A DNA stretch of 64,000 nt from Chrysomallon squamiferum (taxonomy: Eukaryota > Mollusca > Gastropoda > Neomphalida > Peltospiridae). Of this stretch, positions 1 through 11,830 are shown in pieces. A program made the translations under genes and the position numbers. How positions within the stretch are numbered: the first letter of the stretch is position 1; every line of letters begins with the position of its first letter. Under the pieces are notes generated by a model. It was not told the origin of the DNA. It did no database searches and saw only the letters and a program-made list of their open reading frames with translations. Location: the NCBI GenBank assembly GCA_012295275.1, contig CM022670.1:6158161-6222160 (forward strand), read 5' to 3'.

Positions 1-174
1 AAGAAAATGTTCCACAAAAATAAGTAGTTACAAAAATATTGGATTGCCCCAATTAAGTCACGTGATTATATCGTAGAAAGATGGTAGCTTTTGTGCACCA
101 TCTTTCTTTCTGGCCTGGCTGATTGTCCAGAAATTTGGTGTTTCTCGATACATAACTTTTCTGTTGCACAAATA
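1..174 (+). promoter_or_regulatory. DELE1 5' flank / 5' UTR
   Basis: This stretch lies directly upstream of the DELE1 start codon and presumably holds its 5' UTR and part of the promoter. No TATA box or other clear core element was seen. An in-frame ATG at 91 would add 28 residues to DELE1, but the family begins with Met-Trp-Arg at 175, so 91-174 is treated as untranslated. Confidence 0.4.
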
Positions 175-676
175 ATGTGGAGAATATTCAATGGAATTCC
201 AAGAGGTAAGATTGTCATGTGTAGTTACTTGTTTGATTGCATTTGCAAGAGTGTCAAAATATCGGGTTGGACATATTTATCAACCCAATTTGTTCTTGAC
301 CTTGTTGATATTTATTTTAGTTTATACTCGAAAGACCTGAGCCACCAGTTAAAACCGAATAATTTTTTTTGCTATTTGTTCTATTACTTATATGAAGTAC
401 TCTATAGATACTGTGTTTAACATTTCGTACGTTGTTAAAATAACAATAAAAGTTTATTAAGGTCATTGTTATTTTTGTAGTAAAGTCTGTGACGTGGTGT
501 TCTAAATAAAGTAAAGGATTTCCCTTTAATGGATTTCCTAGTGGTGATGTTCCGAACACATTTTGTATTATTTAGAATTGTGATGTCTGTCGTATGGCTG
601 TATTGAACATCATTTATACTTGGCTGCAATCAGCCAGTTCCAATATATTTAATATTTATTTTCAGATTTAAATTTA

Positions 677-707
<31 letters not shown>

Positions 708-3700
708 TAAGGTTTTCATGGTTACAAAAATTAAACAAAATGCTTTGAGGTGTAATTTATTTTTAATTTAAAATAAATAAGAGAAACAAATGTGTATGCT
801 TGCAGACTTGAAAATTAGAAATTATCTTGTTTTAGTCTTATGACCCAATTTGAATTTTTATATTATTTTATAATATAAAACTGTGTAAAGAAGAAGAAGA
901 AAAAATTCCTTTTCAGTGTGTTCACTAAAAATAATAATTAGCACAATTTAAATGTGTCGTGTCATTAAATGTATTTTCAGCTGGCTTAAGTGTATCATTA
1001 CTGTGGTTAAAAACTGTGACATTACACACTTAGTATAATAGGCATTGCTGGGGTTGTTAACTACAGAACTGACCTGACATTCTGAAGTATCTCATACCTG
1101 ATAACTAACAAATAAAATTTGTTATGTTGTTTTCTGTTAGTCCAGTTTTCACCATCACATTGAAAAGATTATGTTTTACTATATGATAATATTAATCACT
1201 AATGACAGTTCATTTAGAAAAGTTAGACAAATTTAGATTTTTTGATATATATGTGTATATGTGTGTATATATATATATATTTTTGTTGAAACAGATTTAT
1301 TTTACTTTAGTTAGCAGAAAATTGTTTGAAGTAACATGCTTAATTTAAAATATAAACATATTCTTTAGTTGGCCTTTCATAAATTTGTTTTTCTTTTCAT
1401 ATGAGGAATATAATGTCTATATGGAAATATATTTTATCATTTTGATAAAGTAGCTTTTATTGAATAATAAAGGACACCATCAATTATACTGTTGTCTTTC
1501 ACATCAGAATGAGTGATGCAGAGGATATATTTTAGAATATTTTTAATTTATGCTTGTTATCACTGTTGCTTCTTAAAAAACAAAATTTATTAATATCTGT
1601 AATCTCTGAAAATTATTTGGCATCATATTTAAACTGATCAACGTTAAAGAACTTGATTTTTTTAAAAATAATTTTATGTTAAGAATAAAAATCTATTAAA
1701 TTTTAAAGTTTGCTTTTGTAATTTCCAGTAATTCGTCAACACTGGAACAATGCACGTGCTTCATCTGGTATTTACAAAGAAGATGACCTGCACTGTGACT
1801 GTGATCCACCAGTCAGAAGTTTTGAGAAGAGGATAACTCACTGCAGGTAATAATAACAATAAACCCTTCATTTCTTCTTTTAAAAATTGTTTTTTTAGAC
1901 AATATATTAAACAAACAAATTTTACTTAATATATATTGATATTTTAAAGCTTGTTACATTTCTTAGTAATTTTTATTTGAAATAAAATGAATAACATCTT
2001 TGCAGTTAAACTTTGAACCATACTTATGAATAGATATTTTAAAATAGCAAATGTTACTTTATCACACTAAATAGATTAAAAGAAAAAGGAAAAAAAGCTT
2101 ATTATTTTTGTCTTTTAACTTCCACAAATACAACAAACCATTGTAAGTTAACACTTAGAATCAACTGTAACTTTTCATACTAAATTAATAACAAAGTTGT
2201 GTCTGGAAGTTCAGTATTAATATCACACTATGTGAGTTAATATCTGTGTTTGTAATGGCAGACTGGGAAGCTCAGGGTTTGGTGCTAATGATGGGGGGAA
2301 CGACACGGACAGGAAGAAACAAGACTGGTGGAAACGACGCAACTGTGACTTCTGGTTTCTCCTCAGTGGGACCCACCGAGCTCTAGAAGCTGTTACATGG
2401 GTGTGTAAATGTGTTTTTATCAGTTAAAAAATCAAAAAAAAAAGGTTATTATCTAATTTATATATATAATACTTATTGATATAACATACATTGTCAGTTT
2501 TGATTCTCATATATATAATAATATAAATCATTAAAATAATTTGTTACTATTATATATTTAACAACATGAAATTTGAGATAAAACTGTTGGTTATCCATAG
2601 TTTACAAAGAAATTAAAAAGATAAAATAAGAGTATTTTTATTTTTTGTTATTTTATTTGTGAACCAAAATGAACATTAAAAATTGTTTTTTATCATTACA
2701 TTTTGATTTCAAAGTTTAAATAGCTGTATTCAAGAGATTGTTACACAGAGCAGAAAAGGTTGAGAAAATAATTCTGAGATTATTTAAATAATTTTCATTG
2801 TTGTTTTCAGTCAGTAAACAAAAAAATGAAGAAATCACTACAAATATTTTATATATATAATAAAAACATATTGTGTACTTAATACACCTAGAGAGAAATA
2901 TGTTGTGTAAATAGGTTTTATCAAAAAGTTGTGAAAATATTTATGAAGTGAAGCGTACTGAATTTCCACAGGTTTAGAAACATAAAATCAGTCATTATTC
3001 TGATACTTTTTGTCATCATGTTTAATTTTTTTTTTCAATCATAATTTTTAATTTTATTAATTTAAAACTATTCAGGGGGCAGCTGTAGTTCTAGGAATAC
3101 AGTTGTCAAATCCTAGGTTGAGGGGAGCAGGATGTCTGCCTGATGATGTCAAACAGGAAAAGACAAAACGACGATGTCTTCTCTACCACGTTGCATTTGC
3201 TTTGCCAGGCAGCAGAACAAAGCAGAATGTTCTAGATTCAAACTCGTCCATACAGAAAGGAGCTCAGAAAGAAGAAGGGGTAAGTTGTCTTTGATGAATC
3301 AAAATTAGATCAATAAAATATTTACATTCGAAAGCTGTAATGGATAAAAAAACCCTCTGCACCTCAAAAAAAGAAACAACCTGGAAGAAACCAAAATGTT
3401 TGACCCAAACACACCGATAATGAAGTTGTTGTTAGGCTGCTTCAGTGTTTAGATGGAATCTAAAAGTGATCTTTTCAAAAAACAAAGTTACACAAATTTC
3501 ACTGAGATATTTTAATTTGCTGTCATGACTGCCGTATAAACAAAACATCCTAAAAAGAGAATCATGATTTCTTTCTTTTTCTGTGCTGTAAGTCCTGAAA
3601 ACTGCCTTTTTATATCTCTCTTGTCTCTTGTAAATTAATTTATCATTCTCAAATTCTGCAGGCTGAAGAAAGTGATGCTGTTACGAAGGTGATGACAGAA

Positions 3701-5765
3701 TTCAAAAACATCTGCAGCAAGTATACGGCTATAGGAAAGAATGTTCTTGGACTAACAAAGGCTAAAGATGGCAACATGGAGAGTGCAGTCCAGGACCTGG
3801 AGGAGTCGAGTGAACTGGGACATCCCGGGGCTCAGTACAACATGGGTTTATGTTATGAGCTGGGTCAGGGTGTAAACATGAGTCTAGCACAAGTATGTGT
3901 ACTGAGAAATATGTTAAAAATGACACAAATATCTAATACTGGTATAAGTTGGGGCTGATAGAGGACATACACATGAATACAATACAGTTTGTTTACATTA
4001 TAATCTGTTTCCTAATTTTTTATCATTTGTACACTACAGAACTGTAGCAGTGTCTAAGCACCAGTATTTCTATTTTATAATTTTTTATTAATAAATAACA
4101 AAAATGTTTAACATCTGACCAACAAAGGGTTGTAGACTTTAAATTTAACACAGTATATTTATTTGTATTTTATATATAAACTATTATACAGAAATTTAAT
4201 AATTGTACAGTGTAGGGCCCAGGCAGGCTATAATCTTAACAGTATATTTATTTGTATTTTATATATAAACTATCAGACAAATATTTAATGTTTGTACAGT
4301 TTAGGGCTGAAGGCTATACTCTTAACACAGTATATTTATTTATATTTTATTTATAAACTATTATGCAAATATTTAATGCTTGTACAGTATAGGGCTGATT
4401 CAGTCTATAAATTAACACAGTATATTTATTTGTATTTTATATATAAACTATTATACAAATATTTGATGTTTGTACAGTGTAGGGCTGTTGCAGGATGTAA
4501 ACAATGAGTCAAGCAAATGTAAGTTTATATTAAGGGGACATTTTTTATGTTGCTGAATTGAAACTTGATGGCAATAATCCCCTTTTGTTACAATAAAAAA
4601 ATAGTACTAGTTTATTATTTTTGGCTTTTTTTAATATTATAGTACCCCATTTCATGAACCTCTCCAATCCAAACCGGTTTATACATATTCAAACTGCTGG
4701 GGTTCATCATAGACATGTATTTCTGCAAAATAACATAAAGGAACAAAGTCTTTGTTTACATACTTCAAAAGAAATAATTAATTAAAATAAATAATATGTT
4801 TTTCATTCATATTTGTAAACAACCGAAAGTTCTGTAAAGGTTTTGTGAAAAGATTACTTAATTTTTCCTAGATTTTCTTGAAGTCATTTTCTGATGTTTG
4901 TTTTTAAATATATATATTTCAAACTTGCAGACTCTAGCACAAATAGTTTTCATACAGCATCTTTCCAAAATAGTACAAAAGAAGATAGGTGATTAAAAAA
5001 AACAAATGATGTTTCATAAACCATATTTGCACTTACTATGACTATAGGGGTGATGCTATGCATCATTATTATGTATTCTCTGTATGTGCACTTCTTTTTG
5101 CAAAAAACCTAGCATGTTCCCTTAACATATACGTAGAATTTTGTTAGCACTACACAAGCAATGTGTCTTATATTTATCCTTCTAGATAGAGGGGAACACA
5201 TACCATGGTCTTTGATGTCTCACTTCTGACACTCAGATAATGAAAATAGCCTTACAGCTCAGTATCAAGTTTTCACTTTTTGAGCACACTTGCTAAAATG
5301 ATTTGGAAATAACATTTTAATTTTCCATTAACGTCAAATGTCTATCATAAATAATTATAATTTCTAAACATAACAACAGATATTTTATTTGTGAAAAATG
5401 TTTTTATTTTCTTTTAGGCTGCCAAGTTTTACAGCCAGGCTGCTGCGAGTGACCACCCTAAAGCTCTGTACAATCTGGCTATGTTGTACCTGAAAGGAGA
5501 GGGGGGAGTCACACAGGACACAAAACAGGCCATGTCACTGCTAGAGCGAGCTGCACAGCAAGGTTTGTCAGAGGTAATGTGTTTACTATTGATACTATTA
5601 TTTATAATTATTATTACTATTACTACCATTGATATTGTCAATGTTAATTTTAGGAGTATTATTATCATCTTTAATATTATTATTGTAATTACTACAATTA
5701 GTATTACAATTATTATTTATTTTGTTATTATTCATTTATTTTTATTATTACTATTATTGTTGTTA

Positions 5766-5800
<35 letters not shown>

Positions 5801-7940
5801 GAAAGATAAAATTAAACAAAAGTATACCTGTAGAAAAGTAATCAGCATTTCAAGGTTTTGTTTGTATGATTTTGACAGAACAATTTGACAGTACTATTAC
5901 TACCATTGATATTGTCAATGTTAATTTTAGGAGTATTATTATCATCTTTAATATTATTATTGTAATTACTACAATTAGTATTACAATTATTATTTATTTT
6001 GTTATTATTCATTTATTTTTATTATTACTATTATTGTTGTTATATTTATTATTATTATTATTATTATTGAAAGATAAAATTAAACAAAAGTATACCTGTA
6101 GAAAAGTAATCAGCATTTCAAGGTTTTGTTTGTATGATTTTGACAGAACAATGAATGAATTGTTGTGTTTGCAGGCACAAACATATCTGGGTGTGTATTA
6201 CACAGAGGAGGAAAAACAGGACATGCACAAAGCTGTTTCGTTTTTCACCATGGCAGCAGAACAAAATGTAAGTAAAATAAATCTGTTATCTGATTACTAC
6301 ATTTTCTTAGCCATATTCTAAATTGAAGTATAAAACTTGATATTCCACCCTCAAAATTTTTTTTGACATTATTTTCAGTAAATGTGATTACTGATAAGAT
6401 GATATAATTAGAAAGTAAATTACAAGAAAGAAATTTTTAATTATACTGAGACTCCAGTTTTCTTTTAAATGTTGTCAAGCAAGTTTATATGGAAATATGT
6501 TTCTTATGATCTTTTTAATTTAATTTTAAGAGATGATGTTTTATATTTGTGATATCTGTTTTAACATTACTGTTTACAATGTTTGTAAGGAAAAACATTT
6601 CCAGTATCACATACCATTGATTTTTAAAAAAAAGTTTTTTTGCTCCCTCCTCAGGACCCAGAAGCTCAGTTTTTCCTGGGTATTTGCTACGAACAGGGCT
6701 GGGGTGTGGAAACCAATGAGTGTAAAGCTGCCAGTTTGTACAACTCAGCTTCTAAAAATGGTCATGATGGCGCCATGTACAATCTGGGTGTTTTTCATGA
6801 ATTTGGACTTGGAGGTGAGTTTTATAATTCAAAAAAAAAAAAAGCATTATAAAAATATTACTTTTTGGCATGTTATAAAATAGATATTCTATAATTCAGA
6901 AATAAAAATCAGTAAAAGAATGAAAAAAAGAAATGTTAATTCTTATAAAATCCTTTTTTTTTTTAAATGTGGTTTTGTTTGCTTTTATTTTTTCCAATAA
7001 ATATTTCCATAACTATAGCATAACTTTGATGTTTTCATTTTACTTATCAGGTCTACCTGAAGATCGGGTTTCTGCTCTAGATTTGTTCAGCAAAGCTGCA
7101 AGTCTTGGAAATGAAAGTGCCACCTTTAAGCTACAGGAATGGTATGCTAATGCAGCTCTGTTAGAATGGTCAGGTAAATAACGTTTATGTAATATTTTCT
7201 TTTAAAATGTTTATTTATAAATAGCACTATTTATAATACTAACATTATAATTTTGTTTACAAATAATATTATTTATATTATCGATACAAAAATTTTATTT
7301 GTAAATAACAATATTTATAATATTATTTTTTTATTGCAATTTATTTTTTAATAACACTTTATTATAAAATCAACTTCAAAAATGTTTTATATATAAATAA
7401 CACTTATTTATAAAATTATGGTGTTTTATTTTTATTTTTATTTCAGCCAAGTTTGGGACTCACTCCAACTCTCACCTGGAATACCAGTTTCCCTTGGACA
7501 AACCTGCAGTAACAAAGTCACGAGAACCTGAACGAGTCGAGTCCACTGGTTTCAACTCATCTGCTTCCTTACCAAGCCTCAACACTCAGATTTGCTGTAA
7601 CCGGAACAAAGTCCAATGTATCCCCCCTCTCAGCCCCTCCGTTTCCTCACCCACTTTAACAGACTTAGTCAAACTAAACATTGATCGTTTTGATGTTGGA
7701 AACCAGTTCGTTTCAGGCTTCACAAAATCTGCTGCAGAAGATTTCATCATGGAGCAGTTCATGTCAAAACAGGACAATTCAGTGGCAAGAGCGACTTTCT
7801 TTCTAGGTGATGATTGTGATGAAACAAGGAAGAAAACTGCTCCGCGCTCAGGGTTTGATTTGTCGGAAGTGAATTTTTGCACAACAGGACTAAACCGCAC
7901 ACAAACCATGCCAGACCTTTTGACTGTTGCTTGTCCTTGA
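175..7940 (+). CDS. DELE1: DELE1: mitochondrial Sel1-repeat stress-signalling protein (10 exons, 582 aa)
   Basis: Coding exons: 175-205, 1729-1846, 2262-2400, 3076-3279, 3662-3892, 5418-5573, 6175-6267, 6655-6814, 7051-7173, 7447-7940. All introns are GT-AG and the frame stays open to TGA. In mammals DELE1 is imported into mitochondria, cleaved by OMA1 under stress, and its cytosolic form activates the eIF2alpha kinase HRI. Seen here: a basic, presequence-like N-terminus starting MWRIFNGIPR (human also starts Met-Trp-Arg); a hydrophobic stretch across the exon 3/4 join (ALEAVTW/GAAVVLGIQL, about residues 90-107) that matches the vertebrate membrane-like segment; about six Sel1/TPR-like repeats (roughly residues 190-410) with AQYNMGLCYELGQG-type units; and a C-terminal SSASLPSLNT motif matching vertebrate SPSLCSLNT. 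Human DELE1 is 515 aa. The start at 175 was chosen over the in-frame ATG at 91 by homology. A generic Sel1 protein is the only real alternative. Confidence 0.91.
4140..4515 (+). repeat. Tandem repeat in DELE1 intron 5 ending in a copy of the exon 5 donor
   Basis: About four degenerate copies of an 85-96 bp unit (core: aacacagtatatttatttgt, then a tail ending tgtacagt.tagggc) run from about 4146 to 4490. The last copy continues into ggatgtaaacaatgagtcaa at about 4492-4511. This closely matches the 3' end of exon 5 (ggtgtaaacatgagtctagc) and is followed by a donor-like gtaagt. The array therefore appears to have captured the exon 5 5' splice site. Confidence 0.75.
5612..6152 (+). repeat. Two-copy tandem duplication in DELE1 intron 6
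   Basis: A roughly 270 bp segment is present twice in direct orientation (about 5612-5884 and 5890-6152). The offset is 277 bp at the left end and 268 bp at the right end; the difference is nine bases of a TTA microsatellite. The copies look otherwise almost identical, which points to a recent event. The second copy stops about 20 bp before the exon 7 acceptor. Confidence 0.92.
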
Positions 7941-10900
7941 CATCAAGTTGACACCATTGTTAACATTTTTTTTTTTTTTTTTTTTTTTTTACACAGTGTG
8001 TAAGACATTTGTCATTAAACTCCATAGATCTCATCTGGCACACATTAATTAGTATACACTCATTACATATACACACCTGTTAAGTGCACATCATATTAAA
8101 ATAGCATGCATTCCTTAGACATGTCATTAATACACAATTATTATAAAGGTATACAACATTAAGTAATGAACATCATTAAACGCTATTCAGTTTGAAATGG
8201 CAAACATAATTATAATAAAATTATAGCATATAAATTATATTTATGACAAACTCATTCAAATGTATAGAATCATTATTATTCTATTTTTGTGCATCTTTGA
8301 AGAATGGTCATCAAAACACTGTGTGCGGATCATGTCTATCAATATTTTACTGTGTTGTTTGTAAAATCATGGTTTGTTTTAATATTTATCAGCATCCTAA
8401 TCAAAGAAATTGCAGAATCCTTGAGATCTCGAGAAGAGTAAATGTGTTTGACCTTTCAGAATTGGTCACAATTACAACTTTGTTAAAGTGTACAATTTTA
8501 TGCCTAAACAATTGTGTGAATTTCTTACTTTATTAAACTGTCTAGATTACTGACATAATTAAATTATTATAAACATATGGTTAGATTTTTGACATTTTGT
8601 GCAGTGTATTTTAATATCCATTTTGATTTCAGACATTATTAGTTTCTAAATGTTTGGGTTACTTAACATTTTCAGTTTTTTTTTTGGACATGTATTTTAA
8701 ATATCTTAATATCAGATAGTTTTACAATGCCACAGTTATTTTTAACAGTAGAAAAAGGGAAAATTTATTGTTTTAAAGTATTATAGAGCATAATTCATGA
8801 AATTCGTTGAAATTTAAACATCACTCTGGTAAAGATAGAGATACTGTTTTTAGATTCTTGAAATATTTTCTTTTTATTAGTGCATAATTTTTGTAAATGT
8901 TCAAATAATTTTGATATCCTGTACCTAATAGTAATCCACTGTATTATTAATGCTTCATTGATGATGCTGTTTTCCCATTTTTTCACTATGTTAATGTCAA
9001 ACTGTTGAAATATTTTGAGTTTTAGTGCTAAGTGTTACAGTGTATCATTGTCATATTTCAGTGTTACATTATTCTGTTGTATCTCTGACAGTGTTACAGG
9101 TATCATTGTTATATTTCATTCTTTATCATGGCAGTGTTACAGTGTATCATTGTCATATTTCAGTGTTACATTGTTCTGTTGTATCTCTGACAGTGTTACA
9201 GCATATCATTGTCATATTTCATTCTTCTTTATCTCATGGCAGTGTTACTGTGTATCATTGTCATATTTCAGTGCTATGTTCTTCTGCATCTCCGACAATG
9301 TTACAATAAGTAACTTCAGATTATTGTCAATATAATAGTACTTCATTTTCTTATTGTCTGAACAGTTCAGGTCTCTGTCAGCATTGCATGTTGTATCACT
9401 GGCTGTTTATGTATCAGATTACTGTTACTGTATTTGATTAACAGATTAAGCAATTTCAAGCTTTTGTATCCATAATTTTGTTACATTGCACAATTAACTA
9501 CACCAAATAGTAATTTTACAATGAATCATGAATTTGCCAAATTTTCTGGAATTTTTAGACGATTTGCCTGACAAAGATGCTGTATTAATTACTGAGTTTT
9601 GAGTATGCTCAGATAGAAGAATTGTAAAATATAATGTATTTTTTAATCTTTGTAAGCAGTAATTTGTATTTGTTTACAAATCTGTGAGCACAACATCATA
9701 ATCATTTTATAGTAATTTGAATTTCTCTTTTGTATTACAAAGTGTGTAAATAAGTTATAAGTGGATTATGCAAACACATGATAAATACATAACACACACA
9801 GTATATTGTTAATAAACACCAAACAAGTAATATACACCTGGTAAATACACAATATATATACTGTTAATAAGCACTACCCATGTAATATACATGTGACAAA
9901 TCACAATATGTATAATACATTGTTAATAAACACTAAACATGTAATATTAACTATCTCACAATGCACAAAATGAATTACCTTTTGAACTTTTTCACTACAA
10001 ATCTTCATTTACTGCCACCAAAGTGCACTTCATCCTTTCTTATAATTAAATCTGCAGTTTGTATAAAACAAAATACTGAACATTGTTTAAAAATGAAATA
10101 TCTGTCAGATTTCTGTTTCACCAAAGACAATTTGTAATTATTTTTATTCTTTATCTTAACTCTAGTTATTTTTTTATGTTCTTGCTTGTATTACTGTCAT
10201 TTGATCACATTTGTTTATTTAAATGACAATTTATAAACTGTTGTCATATATCATTGATTGTATTTAAAATTCATAAAATGATATTTACAGTTTTATATGA
10301 GATAATTTTTTTAAATTTTTTTTTCTAATCACTGGAACAAAACTTCATATATTGATAAATTGATGTTTAATTAATTATTTTAATTACGCATTTAAAACAT
10401 TCATCTGATAGTGTAGTTTTTTTTTTGCTATATTTCATTTATTGAAAACCGGTGTTGATAGCATGTTTAATCAGTTGAATTTTTATGTTTTACTTTTTTA
10501 CTGCACAGACTTTAAATAAATCAAGAAATAAATGCACGATATTTCAGATGATTTTCTGAAATATTCTTCTGATTATTAATCTTGGATTGTTATAAAGAAT
10601 ACCAATAATTTAACCAAATAAAAATAAAAATTTCATTTGTCTACAAAACATTTTTCTCTGGTGATTTAGTGACTGTAAAGACTGACTATTGCTTTCACCA
10701 TTTAATTGAAGCTGTGAGGCAGTGTAAATAATAATAAAATTACATTAAAATTCCACATAATAAAAATGAGCAAAAATTTCAAGTTAACATTGTACATATA
10801 TTACACTTTATAAGCATAATGAAACATTAACAGATGTTGTAATCATATTTTTGTCTGTGGACAAATTTGATAAGTTTTAGAATTACCCTCTTTATTCAGT

Positions 10901-11830
10901 TATAAAATTAATAGTTTTTAACCAACTTTCCTTTTTTTTTTTTTTTTTTTATATTATCTTTTCATTTGTACATCTGCAAAATAATTTTAAGTTTTATTAC
11001 AGCTTTGTTCTAGCTTGTCAAACGTTTGATCATGTAATAGTGCTGTGTTAAAAATTGTGCAAAACAGAACATATTTTAGACATCTTGCAAAAAATCTGAA
11101 ATGATGTTCATTTGTTAAGTTTTAGAATGGTAATGATAATAAAACTGATTTTTGATACATCATGTGATTTGTTGTTATTTCTTAGATTCTTACTTAAAAT
11201 ATAAGAACAAAAAATTGTGTTTTGTTGTTGGTTTAAGCTAATTATGTTACATTAATGTAATAATGTAAGAAAGTAAATGCAAATATAGTTATAGAAAATT
11301 TATCTTAAGATGAAATATATTTGTTTAGGTGAATAAAGTTTGGGTGAATATAAGAGAATTGTCAATACAAAAGAAATAATAAATAATTAAATAATAAACA
11401 TAGACGAAAACAAAGCACAAAATAGAGATGGGTTTAGTGTAATTAACACCTTGTCATGAATACTTAGAATGACTGTATTTACAAGTTTTAAGCTTCTGTT
11501 ACATCATTATTTTTATTTATTAATTTTTAATTTATTTTGTTTTAAATTTAATTTTTTTTTTTTTTAATACTTCATTATTATAGGATGGTGGAATTGTGTC
11601 GACTAACTTTGCTCTTGTAATGGATTGTTATAAATCTGGTGAATCGATTGGTGCCGATCTATATGCTGTATGTTCATCCATATGCGTTAATTTAGTTTGA
11701 GCGCGAATTCGTAGGAGGAGAACACAAGGAAAGAAAATCAAGAGCAAAAAACCTCAAATAGGTGGCGCTTTGATCAATCAAAACAGGAAATGTCCAAGCA
11801 CATGTGAATCTGTAAACATTGAAGTGTAAG
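7941..11830 (+). other. DELE1 3' UTR and DELE1-EXOSC9 intergenic region
   Basis: No further coding exon was recognised in these 3.9 kb. Poly(T) tracts occur at about 7965-7990 and 10930-10951. Several AATAAA hexamers occur (for example 11332-11337), but in DNA this AT-rich they do not fix the mRNA end. The last 250 bases, just upstream of the EXOSC9 ATG, are more complex and should hold its promoter and 5' UTR. No TATA box was seen there. Confidence 0.5.
9033..9305 (+). repeat. Alternating A-B-A-B-A tandem repeat
   Basis: Units beginning agtgtta start near 9033, 9090, 9132, 9190 and 9240. Two types alternate: a long unit of about 58 bp (at 9033, 9132 and 9240) and a 42-50 bp unit ending in atcatggc or tctcatggc (at 9090 and 9190). 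Together they give a higher-order period of about 100 bp. The array lies in the DELE1 3' flank and is open in two frames, but the translation is a repeat artefact. Confidence 0.85.

Noticed and set aside
91-420. 109-codon open frame starting upstream of DELE1 exon 1
   Set aside because: It reads through the exon 1 donor into the intron. The family start is the internal Met-Trp-Arg at 175.
5481-6321. Long open frames over DELE1 exons 6 and 7
   Set aside because: They run from exon into the duplicated TTA-rich intron; splice sites at 5573/5418 and 6175/6267 define the real exons.
9015-9335. Two overlapping frames with CHISVLHxSVVSLT repeats
   Set aside because: The peptide repeat only mirrors the DNA tandem repeat; both frames are open by the same cause.
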